This document shows, piece by piece, positions 18,243 to 27,277 of a stretch of 64,000 nt of DNA. This DNA is from Paenibacillus sp. BIHB 4019 (GTDB lineage Bacteria > Bacillota > Bacilli > Paenibacillales > Paenibacillaceae): assembly GCF_002741035.1 (NCBI RefSeq), contig NZ_CP016808.1, positions 5,194,501 through 5,258,500 on the forward strand, in the 5' to 3' direction. Both the position numbers and the translations under genes were made by a program. How positions within the stretch are numbered: the stretch's first letter is position 1; every line of letters starts with the position of its first letter. Below the pieces are notes generated by a model that had not been told where the DNA came from, ran no database searches, and saw only the letters and a program-made list of their open reading frames with translations.

Positions 18243-18971
18243 CTATTTTGTTTTTTTCCAGTACACGCCCGTTGAATCTATCGTCACGAGCGGATCGGTA
18301 ATGTGATAGGCATTGCGGAAGTCGGTAACAGCTGCAGCGCAATAGCCGATGGAGTAGTCGTCAATGACGATAAAGCCGCCAATGGCTACTTTAGGATATA
18401 GATGAGTCAGCGCATCCATCGTCGAGGAATACATGTCGCCATCGAGGCGGGCAATCGCTATTTTATTCGTTGGCGCAGCAGGCAGCGTATCCTTGAACCA
18501 GCCTTTAAGAAAGATAATGCCATCGTCATATAGATCATATTTTTGAAAATTGCTGACGACCTCAGGCAAGGACACGCGCAAAAAGTCCTGCTCGTGAAAT
18601 TTCGAGGTTTCGTCGATCGGACAGCGGGCCTCCGGCGCTGGCAGCCCTTCAAAGGAATCGGCGACAATCACCTTACGGTTCGTTATGCCATTTACTTTCA
18701 GAAAGCCGCGCATAAAAATGCAAGTTCCGCCGCGCCATACGCCAGTTTCAATGAAGTCGCCCTCGATGTTGTTGTTGACGACGGCATTCATAAGCTGATG
18801 CAGATGGTTCATGCGAATACGCCCGATCATACTATGGGCAATAAGGGGCCAATCGAGGCCTTGAAAGCGATTTTCCTTCGTAGCGCCAGGCTCATGCTCC
18901 AGCCAAATTTCAAATAATATTGCTTTTTTCAACATTTCCAAATACATCTCTTTTGGTGTATTATTGCTCAT
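18243..18971 (-). CDS. TylF/MycF-family O-methyltransferase
   Basis: The 242-residue product belongs to the macrocin O-methyltransferase (TylF) family, SAM- and metal-dependent enzymes that methylate sugar hydroxyls. Visible motifs are the SAM-binding GDFIETGVWRGGTCIF, DSFEGLPAP, and the metal/catalytic segments LDGDMYSSTMDAL and FIVIDDYS. ATG 18971 has AAAAGGAC 8 bp upstream; the open frame extends to 19019 without a ribosome site. No glycosyltransferase or antibiotic gene is nearby, so the substrate is unknown; surface glycan or secondary-metabolite modification are both possible. Confidence 0.88.
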   Translation of the reverse strand: MSNNTPKEMYLEMLKKAILFEIWLEHEPGATKENRFQGLDWPLIAHSMIGRIRMNHLHQLMNAVVNNNIEGDFIETGVWRGGTCIFMRGFLKVNGITNRKVIVADSFEGLPAPEARCPIDETSKFHEQDFLRVSLPEVVSNFQKYDLYDDGIIFLKGWFKDTLPAAPTNKIAIARLDGDMYSSTMDALTHLYPKVAIGGFIVIDDYSIGYCAAAVTDFRNAYHITDPLVTIDSTGVYWKKTK

Positions 18972-19114
18972 AATCACAGTCCTTTTCTTTTTTATGGTTA
19001 ACGTATGAATATGAATCAAGTTTGAAGATGGCTTGTGTGTACGACTACTGATACGAAAAACTTATACATTGCCTGTAATTTGTAAATGATTGTGAAAAAG
19101 GAGAGAGACAAGCG

Positions 19115-19927
19115 ATGCGTTCATCCAAAAGATTAGGCATTATGATTGGCGCCTGCTCCCTATTGATCACGATTTTGATGCTCGTTGGTATTGGCTATGC
19201 CATTAAGGACCAGCTGTTTCCCTCTGTATCCGTACAGCCGCAGGTTACGGCTTTGCCAGAGCAGACGGCTGAGAAAAATCAGCTTCGCATTGTCGCAATA
19301 GGCGATTCTCTGACCAAGGGAGTTGGCGATTCGGCAGGCGGTGGTTATGTCAAGCAGGTCGTAGACAGCTTGGCTGCTGATCCGGACAAGCAGGCGGAGC
19401 TCGTCAACAATTTGGGCATTAGCGGACTGCGCGCCGACCAGCTTGCGGAAAATTTAAAGACGGATAAAGGCATTGCTTATGCGCTGCAGCAGGCAAATGT
19501 CATTTTGCTGACGATTGGCGGCAATGACCTGTTTCAATCTCTGCAGGGCGCTCAGGATTCCAATGGAACTGCAGCAGCTGAACCAAACATGTCGCTGGCG
19601 CAGGTGGAGAAAGGGCTTGAGGAAGGCTTGAAGCGGCTCGATAATGTACTTTCGGAGCTGCACCGGATTAATCCGGAAGCCCGCGTCATTTATATTGGCC
19701 TCTATAATCCGTTTTTTGACGTGAAAGAGCTGCGGGATGGCAGCTTGGAGGTTCAGAAGTGGAACGAGAAAGCTTATGACATGCTTCATGAATACTCAAA
19801 TATGACGATGGTACCGACATTCGATTTGTTTGAGGAACGGATTGGCAGCTACTTGTCATCAGACCATTTTCACCCGAATCATGAAGGTTACAAACAAATT
19901 GCGCAGCGGGTCGTGCAGGCGTTGTAG
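19115..19927 (+). CDS. GDSL/SGNH-family hydrolase, membrane anchored
   Basis: The 270-residue product has an N-terminal signal anchor (about 8-30) and an extracellular SGNH hydrolase domain. Block I (AIGDSLTKGVGD) holds the nucleophilic Ser, block III is IGGNDLF, and block V is SSDHFHPNHEGY with the catalytic Asp and His. The closest type is B. subtilis YpmR, a lipase/esterase-like protein of unknown substrate. The start is preceded by AAAGGAGAGAG. The ABC ATPase gene follows 14 bp later, so the three genes 19115-21880 may be one operon. Confidence 0.9.
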   Translation: MRSSKRLGIMIGACSLLITILMLVGIGYAIKDQLFPSVSVQPQVTALPEQTAEKNQLRIVAIGDSLTKGVGDSAGGGYVKQVVDSLAADPDKQAELVNNLGISGLRADQLAENLKTDKGIAYALQQANVILLTIGGNDLFQSLQGAQDSNGTAAAEPNMSLAQVEKGLEEGLKRLDNVLSELHRINPEARVIYIGLYNPFFDVKELRDGSLEVQKWNEKAYDMLHEYSNMTMVPTFDLFEERIGSYLSSDHFHPNHEGYKQIAQRVVQAL

Positions 19928-19941
19928 CAGAAGGAGGCGCT

Positions 19942-20901
19942 ATGGAACAGTCGAATGCAGTGCTGCAAGTGACAAATTTAAGCAAAAAAATTCGCGGCAA
20001 GCAAATTATTCATGATGTCAGCTTTGAGGTGCGGGCGGGTGAAATTTTTGGTTTTCTTGGGCCCAATGGCTCTGGCAAAACGACGACGATTCGCATGCTG
20101 GTCGATCTTATTAAGCCAACCTCTGGACAAATCCGGATTTGCGGGCATGATGTCCAGAAGCAGCCGGAGCAGGCGCTCCGTCATATCGGGAGCATTGTCG
20201 AAAACCCTGAAATGTATGGCTATATGACGGGCTGGGACAATTTGCAGTATTTTGCCAATATGCTTGATGATGTGGATGAGGCCAGAATTAGCGAGGTCGT
20301 CGAAATCGTCAGCCTGACAGAGCGCATTCATGAAAAAGTCAAAACGTATTCGCTTGGCATGAAGCAGCGTTTAGGCATTGCCCAAGCTTTGCTCGGACGT
20401 CCGAAGCTGCTCATTCTTGATGAACCGACGAATGGGCTTGATCCGCTTGGGATCAAGGAGCTGAGGGCGTTTGTGCGGATGCTTGCCGGAGAAGGCATTA
20501 GCCTGTTCATATCGAGCCATTTGCTCAGTGAAATTCAATTGATGTGCGATCGAGTGGCCATTATTGACAAGGGCAGAGTGCTGGCCGTCGGTTCGGTGGA
20601 CGAACTCGTTCAGCAGGCTGGAACATATGTATTATGGCAGCTGGAGCCTCGGGAGCAAGGCATTGCTTTGCTGCTGCAAGGCGGCAAGGCTGCAATCGTT
20701 TCGGAAGAGGAGCACCGGATTGATGAGAGCGTGCTTGCGAGCATGCCGGGTGCCGTCGTCACAACGATGCCGCTGGAGGATATTGCAGGGACCGTGAGCC
20801 GGCTGGTAGCGGAAGGCATAAGCGTTGAAGGGGTGCACAAAGCGGCTCCTACACTGGAAGAATTGTTTCTGAACATGACGGAGGGGAAAAGCCTTGCATA
20901 A
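19942..20901 (+). CDS. ABC transporter ATP-binding protein (ABC-2 type)
   Basis: The 319-residue ATPase has Walker A GPNGSGKTT, a Q-loop region followed by SLGMKQRLGIAQAL as signature, Walker B LLILDEPTNGLD, and the H-loop ISSHLLSE. The C-terminal 90 residues form the extra domain of drug- or bacteriocin-type ABC-2 ATPases (YtrB/BcrA-like). The start follows AGAAGGAGG. Its end overlaps the permease gene by 8 bp. The substrate cannot be deduced. Confidence 0.93.
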   Translation: MEQSNAVLQVTNLSKKIRGKQIIHDVSFEVRAGEIFGFLGPNGSGKTTTIRMLVDLIKPTSGQIRICGHDVQKQPEQALRHIGSIVENPEMYGYMTGWDNLQYFANMLDDVDEARISEVVEIVSLTERIHEKVKTYSLGMKQRLGIAQALLGRPKLLILDEPTNGLDPLGIKELRAFVRMLAGEGISLFISSHLLSEIQLMCDRVAIIDKGRVLAVGSVDELVQQAGTYVLWQLEPREQGIALLLQGGKAAIVSEEEHRIDESVLASMPGAVVTTMPLEDIAGTVSRLVAEGISVEGVHKAAPTLEELFLNMTEGKSLA

Positions 20902-21880
20902 ATTACTGCTCCTTATTGAAAATGAAACCTTGAAAATGTGGAAAAAAAGAAGGTTTCTCGTCATTGTCCTAGTTCTCCTTGTTATTATTCCAATGTTCAC
21001 GTATGCTCAGTTAACCGTAGCACAGAACAATAAAGACAAATTTGCCGACTGGCGCAACGAGGTGCTTCAGCAAATTACGGATATGCAAAACAGGCTGTCC
21101 AGCAATCGGATTCCTGAGGAATGGAAGAAGCAGCAGCGCATTGCGGTGCAGCAGCTCCAATATTATTTGGATCATGATGTTAATCCTAGCAGCCCGAATG
21201 GCGTTACTTTTACCCGGGAATTTATGAATAATGCGGTAGGGTTGTTTATTCCGCTGCTCGTATTGACCATTGGTTCTGATCTTGTATCTGGCGAGCGCGG
21301 CACCGGAACGATTAAAATGCTGCTCACCAAGCCGGTTCGCAGATGGAAGGTGCTGTTCAGCAAGCTCGCGGCGCTTACGCTTTATGTATCGCTGCTTGTC
21401 GGGGTGATGGTGCTGCTGTGTTATTTAATATCGGGCATGTTTTTCGGCTATGGAGGCTGGGGCTTGCCGATCTTTACCGGTTTTACGATCAACGGCAGCG
21501 AGGTCGACACGAGCTTTGTGCACATTGTTCCTCAGTGGCTGTACATGCTCATGCAGACGGGACTTGTATGGCTGTCCGCCATGACGGTAGCGATTCTCGC
21601 TTTGATGGTATCGGTTCTTGTCAGAAGCACGGCGGCAAGCATGGTAATCATGATGGCTTCTGTCATTGCCGGAACGATTCTTTCGAGCATGTCCTCCTCG
21701 TGGGAAAATGCCAAATATTTATTCGCCGTGAACCTCAATTTGCCGACATATTTGGAAGGTTCGCCGCCGCCGATTGAGGGCATGTCATTTTCTTTTTCCC
21801 TTATCGTGCTTGCGATTTGGGCGATTGCGGGGCTTATTGTCTCGTTCAGCGTCTTTACTAAACAGGACATCTTGAATTAA
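20894..21880 (+). CDS. ABC-2 family permease
   Basis: The 328-residue membrane protein has one N-terminal helix (about 20-38), an extracellular loop of about 80 residues, and five further helices (from about 115). The segment GSDLVSGERGTGTIKMLLTKPV is cut at its centre by the typical ABC-2 GERGTGT turn. Translation starts at TTG 20894, which overlaps the ATPase gene, behind GGAGGGG at 20880-20886. It pairs with the upstream ATPase. Confidence 0.92.
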   Translation: MHKLLLLIENETLKMWKKRRFLVIVLVLLVIIPMFTYAQLTVAQNNKDKFADWRNEVLQQITDMQNRLSSNRIPEEWKKQQRIAVQQLQYYLDHDVNPSSPNGVTFTREFMNNAVGLFIPLLVLTIGSDLVSGERGTGTIKMLLTKPVRRWKVLFSKLAALTLYVSLLVGVMVLLCYLISGMFFGYGGWGLPIFTGFTINGSEVDTSFVHIVPQWLYMLMQTGLVWLSAMTVAILALMVSVLVRSTAASMVIMMASVIAGTILSSMSSSWENAKYLFAVNLNLPTYLEGSPPPIEGMSFSFSLIVLAIWAIAGLIVSFSVFTKQDILN

Positions 21881-21936
21881 AATAGCTTGAAGATACGGTA
21901 ACAATGTAACAAGTGCTGCAGATAAGGGGGGCGCAT

Positions 21937-23907
21937 ATGGCAGAGCATGCAGATGTTTTTACACAAGCACCGGCCGCGGATCGGAATTATGAGGCCGATG
22001 ATATACAGATTCTTGAAGGCTTGACAGCCGTACGGAAACGTCCGGGAATGTATATAGGCTCTACGAGCAGCTCAGGGCTGCATCATCTCGTTTGGGAAAT
22101 CGTCGACAATGCTGTCGATGAGCATTTGGCGAAATTTTGTTCCGCCATTGAGGTAACTTTGCACAAAAACGGCTCCATTACGGTCTATGACAATGGACGA
22201 GGCATTCCGACAGGGATGCATAAAAGCGGAATTCCAACGCCGCAAGTCGTATTTACGATCCTTCACGCTGGGGGAAAGTTCGGCGGCGGGGGATATAAAA
22301 AATCAGGCGGCCTGCACGGCGTCGGCGCTTCGGTAACGAATGCGCTATCCGAATGGCTGGAAGTGGAAATTTTCCGTGATGGAAAAATACATAAGCTTCG
22401 GTTTGAATATTGGGTAGATGCGGATGGCAAGGAGCATGTCGGCGAGCCGACAACGGGACTTGAAGTGACGGGAACGACGTCGCGGACAGGCACGAAGGTT
22501 ACATTTAAGCCGGATGGACGCGTGTTTCAGACGGGAACTACGCTGAATTACGATACGCTGGCAGAACGGCTGCAGGAAATCGCTTTTCTCAACTCGGGGC
22601 TGAAAGTGACGATCAAGGATGATCGCAGCGGCAAGCTCGATGTGTTCCATTATGAAGGCGGAGCACGCCAGTTCGTCGAGTTTCTCAATGAGGACAAGTC
22701 GGTGCTGCATGACGTCATTCATTTTACTGGCGAGCGTGAGGATATTGAGGTTGAAGTGGCGCTTCAGTACAATGACGGCTACACGGAAACACTGGCTTCA
22801 TTCGTTAATGCTATTCCTACACGGGGCGGCGGTACGCATGAAACGGGCTTCAAAACCGCATATACGCGCGTCATGAACGATTATGCCCGCAAAGCCGCGA
22901 TGCTGAAGGAAAAGGACAAAAATTTGGAAGGCAATGATCTCCGCGAAGGCATGATGGCGGTCATCAACATTAAGATGTCTGAGGTGGAGTTCGTCGGCCA
23001 GACGAAGGACCAGCTCGGCAGCGCGTCTGCACGCGGCGTCGTTGATGCGATTGTGACCGAGAAAATGCAAGTGTTTCTCGAAGAAAATCCGCAGGTTGCC
23101 CAGCTGCTGCTCAAGAAGGCTGTTCAGGCTTCAAGGGCGCGGGAAGCGGCGCGCAAGGCGCGGGAAGATATGCGCAGCGGCAAGAAGAAGAGCGAAAGCT
23201 CCAATCTTGGCGGCAAGCTGACGCCGGCGCAATCGAAGGATGTTACGCGCAATGAGCTGTTTATCGTCGAAGGCGATTCGGCGGGCGGCTCGGCCAAGCA
23301 GGGGCGCGATTCGAAGCATCAGGCGATTTTGCCGCTCAAGGGCAAGCCGATGAATCCGGAGAAAGCCAAGCTGCATGATATTTTGAAAAACGACGAGTAC
23401 AAAATGATTATCGCCGCTATTGGCGCAGGCGTAGGCCCGGAATTTGAATCCGAGGAATGCAACTATCACAAAATCATTATTATGACGGATGCCGATACGG
23501 ACGGAGCCCATATCCAGGTGCTGCTTCTAACGTTCTTCTATCGCTATATGAAGCCGCTTATAGACAGCGGACGCGTATATATTGCTCAACCGCCGCTTTA
23601 CAAGCTGACGCGAAAATCCGGCAAGCTGGAGACGGTGCGTTATGCATGGACGGATGAGCAGCTGCAAAATTATTTAAAGGAATTCGGCAAAAACTTTGAG
23701 CTTCAGCGCTATAAAGGACTTGGCGAGATGAATCCCGACCAGCTGTGGGAAACGACGATGAATCCGGAGACGCGGACGATGCTGCAGGTGCAGATCGAGG
23801 ATGCTGCGAAGGCGGAGCGCCGTGTGTCTGCGCTTATGGGCGACAAAGTTGATCCACGCAAGCGCTGGATTTTGGAAAATGTTGATTTTGCGGAATATGA
23901 GGAATAG
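21937..23907 (+). CDS. parE: DNA topoisomerase IV subunit B
   Basis: ParE is the ATPase subunit of topoisomerase IV, which decatenates chromosomes. The 656-residue protein has the GHKL ATP site (EIVDNAVDEHL, GRGIPTGMH, GGGGYKKSGGLHGVGAS), the TOPRIM segments EGDSAGGSAKQGRD and DADTDGAHI, and the C-terminal RYKGLGEMNPDQLWETT. It is ParE rather than GyrB because it is followed 12 bp later by parC and has the short C-terminus ERRVSALMGDKVDPRK. ATG 21937 has AAGGGGG 6 bp upstream. Confidence 0.95.
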   Translation: MAEHADVFTQAPAADRNYEADDIQILEGLTAVRKRPGMYIGSTSSSGLHHLVWEIVDNAVDEHLAKFCSAIEVTLHKNGSITVYDNGRGIPTGMHKSGIPTPQVVFTILHAGGKFGGGGYKKSGGLHGVGASVTNALSEWLEVEIFRDGKIHKLRFEYWVDADGKEHVGEPTTGLEVTGTTSRTGTKVTFKPDGRVFQTGTTLNYDTLAERLQEIAFLNSGLKVTIKDDRSGKLDVFHYEGGARQFVEFLNEDKSVLHDVIHFTGEREDIEVEVALQYNDGYTETLASFVNAIPTRGGGTHETGFKTAYTRVMNDYARKAAMLKEKDKNLEGNDLREGMMAVINIKMSEVEFVGQTKDQLGSASARGVVDAIVTEKMQVFLEENPQVAQLLLKKAVQASRAREAARKAREDMRSGKKKSESSNLGGKLTPAQSKDVTRNELFIVEGDSAGGSAKQGRDSKHQAILPLKGKPMNPEKAKLHDILKNDEYKMIIAAIGAGVGPEFESEECNYHKIIIMTDADTDGAHIQVLLLTFFYRYMKPLIDSGRVYIAQPPLYKLTRKSGKLETVRYAWTDEQLQNYLKEFGKNFELQRYKGLGEMNPDQLWETTMNPETRTMLQVQIEDAAKAERRVSALMGDKVDPRKRWILENVDFAEYEE

Positions 23908-23919
23908 GAGGCAAGCAGC

Positions 23920-26373
23920 ATGAGCATTTTGGAACAGTTTCTTCCAGCATTTCTTGAAGAAATCGTAGGCGACCGCTTCGGCCGCTACTCTAAATATATT
24001 ATTCAGGATCGTGCCATACCCGATGTGCGGGATGGCTTGAAGCCGGTACAGCGTCGTATTTTGTACGCGATGTACGATTCCGGCAATACGCCGGACAAGC
24101 CATATCGCAAATCTGCGAAGACGGTCGGCGATGTAATGGGCAATTATCACCCACATGGCGATTCATCGATATACGAGGGCATGGTGCGGATGGCCCAGCC
24201 TTGGAAAATGGGGCATATCCTCGTTGATGGCCACGGCAACTGGGGTTCGATGGATGATGATCCCGCTGCGGCCATGCGTTATACGGAAGCTAGATTATCT
24301 CCGCTAGCCATTGAGCTGCTGAGAGATATTGATAAGCGCACGGTCATGTTCAAGGATAATTTCGATAATACGACCAAAGAGCCGGTTGTGCTGCCGTCTC
24401 GCTACCCCAATTTGCTCGTAAATGGGGCCAGCGGCATCTCTGCCGGCTTTGCGACTGAAATACCACCCCATAACTTGCGTGAAGTTATTGATGGCTGTAT
24501 CACGGTTATGAACCGCCCAGAGACGACGCTCGAAGAGCTGATGCAAATTATTAAAGGGCCTGATTTTCCGACGGGCGGACTCATCATGGGTGAGGAAGGC
24601 ATACGCGATGCTTATGCGACTGGCAAAGGCCGCATTTATTTGCGCGCCAAGACAGCAATCGAGGACATGCGCGGCGGACGCCAGCAAATTGTCATAACCG
24701 AAATTCCTTATCAGGTTGTCAAATCACGCCTTGTGACGGCGATGGAAAATATTCGTCTGGAGAAAAAGGTCGAAGGTATCGCCGAGGTGCGCGATGAGAG
24801 CGGTCGCAACGGCCTTCGGATCGTGATCGAGCTGAAGAAGGAAACAGATGCAAACGGCATTTTGGCTTATTTGCTCAAAAAGACGGATTTGCAGGTGGCC
24901 TACAGCTTTAATATGGTGGCTATCGTTAATAAAACGCCGCAGCAGCTCGGCATTCGCCAAATGCTGGATGCGTATATTGCCCATCAGAAAGAAGTTGTCA
25001 CATTCCGTACGCAATATGATCTGGAAAAAGCGGAAGATCGTGCCCATGTGCTGGAAGGGCTCGTGAAGGCGCTGAATTTGCTTGATGAAGTGATTGCGGC
25101 GATTAAAGCTTCCAAAAACCGTGCCGATGCGCAGCAAAATCTCGTCCAGAAGTTCGCGTTCAGCGAGCGCCAGGCAGATGCGATTTTAACGTTGCAGCTG
25201 TATCGCCTGACGAATTTGGAAATTACGTCGCTGGAGAAAGAGCATAAAGAAGTGATGAAGCGCATCGCTTATTTGAGCAGCATCTTGAACAGCAATAAGA
25301 AGCTGATCGGTGTCATTCGTGATGAGCTGATGGAAATTCATGCGAAGTTCGGCATTGACCGCCGTTCAGACATCCAGGGAGAAGTAGAAGAGCTTAAGGT
25401 TAATCTTGAGGTGATGGTAACGCCTGAGGAAGTACTCGTTACGCTGAGCAATGAAGGTTACATGAAGCGGACAAGCATGCTTTCGTTTACGCGCTCCGGC
25501 GGAGAAGTTGGCAATGCGGGCGTGAAGGATGGCGATATCATTCGCGGCTTGTACGCGGTCAACACGATTGATAATTTGCTGCTCTTCACGAAAAAGGGAC
25601 AATATTACACGCTGCCCGTCCATCAAATTCCCGAGTTTAAATGGAAGGATACGGGGACCGCAGTCGTCAATATCGTTCCGATTCCGAAGGATGATGCGAT
25701 CATTAGCGTTATCCCAGTGAAGGACTTTAATGTTCCAGGCGCTTCGCTCGTCTTTGTGACCAAACGCGGACAGGTGAAGCGGACTGAGCTGAAGGACTAT
25801 ATGTCAACGCGCTCGACAGCGATTGCAGCCTGCAAAGTAGCTGAAGGCGACGAGGTTATTAAAATTTTGCCAAGCGACGGCACGAAGCAGCTGATGCTCG
25901 TGAGCAAGCAAGGCTGGAGCATCCGGTTCTCCGAAAGCGAAGTAAACCCTATGGGGCGTGTCGCTGGAGGCGTGCGCGGCATGCAGCTGAAGGAAGACGA
26001 CGAACTGATTGCGGCAGACTGGGTAGGCGAGGATGAGGGAGAATTGTTCGTCATCTCTGACCTTGGCTATGCCAAACGCTCGCTGCTGCTGGATTACCCT
26101 GTTCAGGGCAGAGGCGGCAAAGGGGTTCAGACGTTCGAATTTAAAGAAGGCAAGCGTGTGAAGCCGAATGGCTCAGCACTTGTTTATGCCGTTTATTGCA
26201 AGGATGCGATTGATCTCATCGCGCTAACCTCATCCGGGGCTAAGCTGCCGATGACGACGGAGAAATCACCGATAGATGATCGCAGATCGATAGGGCGGAC
26301 TATCGTTCCGCTCGAAAAAAATGATGTTTTAATGGCAGTCATTGTCCGTCCGTCTGATGTGCTTCAATCATAA
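23920..26373 (+). CDS. parC: DNA topoisomerase IV subunit A
   Basis: ParC cleaves and religates DNA in topoisomerase IV. The 817-residue protein has the start typical of Gram-positive ParC ([20 protein letters not shown]), the catalytic Tyr in [10 protein letters not shown], and a C-terminal beta-pinwheel with repeats of the form [10 protein letters not shown]. The quinolone-resistance region reads [16 protein letters not shown], so the Ser and Glu positions that mutate in resistance are wild type here. It is co-transcribed with parE and ends in a hairpin at 26427. Confidence 0.95.
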   Translation: MSILEQFLPAFLEEIVGDRFGRYSKYIIQDRAIPDVRDGLKPVQRRILYAMYDSGNTPDKPYRKSAKTVGDVMGNYHPHGDSSIYEGMVRMAQPWKMGHILVDGHGNWGSMDDDPAAAMRYTEARLSPLAIELLRDIDKRTVMFKDNFDNTTKEPVVLPSRYPNLLVNGASGISAGFATEIPPHNLREVIDGCITVMNRPETTLEELMQIIKGPDFPTGGLIMGEEGIRDAYATGKGRIYLRAKTAIEDMRGGRQQIVITEIPYQVVKSRLVTAMENIRLEKKVEGIAEVRDESGRNGLRIVIELKKETDANGILAYLLKKTDLQVAYSFNMVAIVNKTPQQLGIRQMLDAYIAHQKEVVTFRTQYDLEKAEDRAHVLEGLVKALNLLDEVIAAIKASKNRADAQQNLVQKFAFSERQADAILTLQLYRLTNLEITSLEKEHKEVMKRIAYLSSILNSNKKLIGVIRDELMEIHAKFGIDRRSDIQGEVEELKVNLEVMVTPEEVLVTLSNEGYMKRTSMLSFTRSGGEVGNAGVKDGDIIRGLYAVNTIDNLLLFTKKGQYYTLPVHQIPEFKWKDTGTAVVNIVPIPKDDAIISVIPVKDFNVPGASLVFVTKRGQVKRTELKDYMSTRSTAIAACKVAEGDEVIKILPSDGTKQLMLVSKQGWSIRFSESEVNPMGRVAGGVRGMQLKEDDELIAADWVGEDEGELFVISDLGYAKRSLLLDYPVQGRGGKGVQTFEFKEGKRVKPNGSALVYAVYCKDAIDLIALTSSGAKLPMTTEKSPIDDRRSIGRTIVPLEKNDVLMAVIVRPSDVLQS

Positions 26374-26531
26374 GGGCGATTAGGCGGATCAAAGCGTTCA
26401 ATTAACTGGATCATCGCATCCAACATAACCCACAATGGTACGAGCTCATCCGGGCGATCGAGCCATTGTGGGTTTTTTATGATGCCATAAGCTTTAATTT
26501 TGCGAATAATTTCGGCTTTCTCGTTGTCCAT
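26364..26531 (-). CDS. small antisense protein, 55 residues, unknown
   Basis: A complete reading frame runs from ATG 26531 to TGA at 26364-26366 on the minus strand, with AAGGAGTG 5 bp upstream of the ATG. The product starts [16 protein letters not shown] and ends FDPPNRPYD; it contains two similar stretches, NPQWL and VPLWVM. Its last 10 bases overlap the 3' end of parC, and the parC terminator hairpin lies inside the coding region. The good ribosome site and protein-like composition support a real gene. No family is recognised. Confidence 0.6.
   Translation of the reverse strand: MDNEKAEIIRKIKAYGIIKNPQWLDRPDELVPLWVMLDAMIQLIERFDPPNRPYD
26427..26478 (+). terminator. terminator of parEC
   Basis: AACCCACAATGG (26427-26438) pairs perfectly with CCATTGTGGGTT (26463-26474) across a 24-base loop, followed by a T-run (GGGTTTTTT). 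The hairpin lies inside the antisense ORF 26364-26531. Confidence 0.8.
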
Positions 26532-26727
26532 TGAGGTTCACTCCTTATGAGGTGAGGATGGCGAAATAGGGAAAGCGCCCAGATTCATTGTATGTCTACT
26601 CTTGTCAAAACGTTCGGGTATATCGCAGTTTGTGAGGGAAATTATTAATCGGGTTAACCTTTTATTCGACAATCTCGGATGGTATAATTGGAATTAAAGA
26701 GAAATTGGACAGGAAGCGGGTGTATGA

Positions 26728-27132
26728 ATGGTTTCTGATGAATTTACTCGATTGTGGACGAAGCTAAGCAGAGAATGGAGGACAGGTCTGGAAGAGGGAC
26801 TGGCGCCGCTCACGGAAGGCCAGCTGAATGTGCTGGATTTATTGCTGCAACACCAACCGATGAAGCCATCCGATCTGCTGCAGCATTTGGCAACGACTCC
26901 AGCAGCGATTACTACTTTGCTCGATCGTATGGAGCGCAATGAACTAATTGTACGTACAAGAGATACAGCCGATAGACGAATTGTATGGGTATCCGTATCA
27001 GGCAAAGGGAAATCAGAGGCACAGCGTGGCAAGGAAGTACGAACGAAGCTTATTTCCGAAGCGCTAGACCGGATTTCTTCCCATAATCAACAGCTGCTTG
27101 TTTATTTATTAGGCAAGGTAGCCAATAGATAG
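26728..27132 (+). CDS. MarR-family transcriptional regulator
   Basis: The 134-residue protein has the MarR winged helix: recognition region LLQHLATTPAAITTLLDRME, then the wing DTADRRIVWVSVSGKG. MarR proteins are dimeric repressors that respond to phenolics, oxidants or drugs. A TATAAT at 26683-26688 provides a plausible -10 element. No target gene lies directly downstream (the next gene converges), so it probably acts in trans or on itself. Confidence 0.9.
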   Translation: MVSDEFTRLWTKLSREWRTGLEEGLAPLTEGQLNVLDLLLQHQPMKPSDLLQHLATTPAAITTLLDRMERNELIVRTRDTADRRIVWVSVSGKGKSEAQRGKEVRTKLISEALDRISSHNQQLLVYLLGKVANR

Positions 27133-27197
27133 TTCCGCTAATTCAGAGTGCAGGTGGAACTGGCGGCAAGGCAAGACGCCGCTATATTCTGGACAAT

Positions 27198-27234
27198 AAG
27201 GGCGTTGCTGTCCTAAGATGGCAACGCCCTTTTA
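27198..27234. terminator. bidirectional terminator between marR and the capA-like gene
   Basis: AAGGGCGTTGC (27198-27208) pairs perfectly with GCAACGCCCTT (27221-27231) across 12 bases. T residues follow on the plus strand and the region also suits the convergent gene. Confidence 0.7.
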
Positions 27235-27277
27235 TGTTTGCTTATCTTGTTACCCGATCTGCCCTGAGGAGCAGCGC

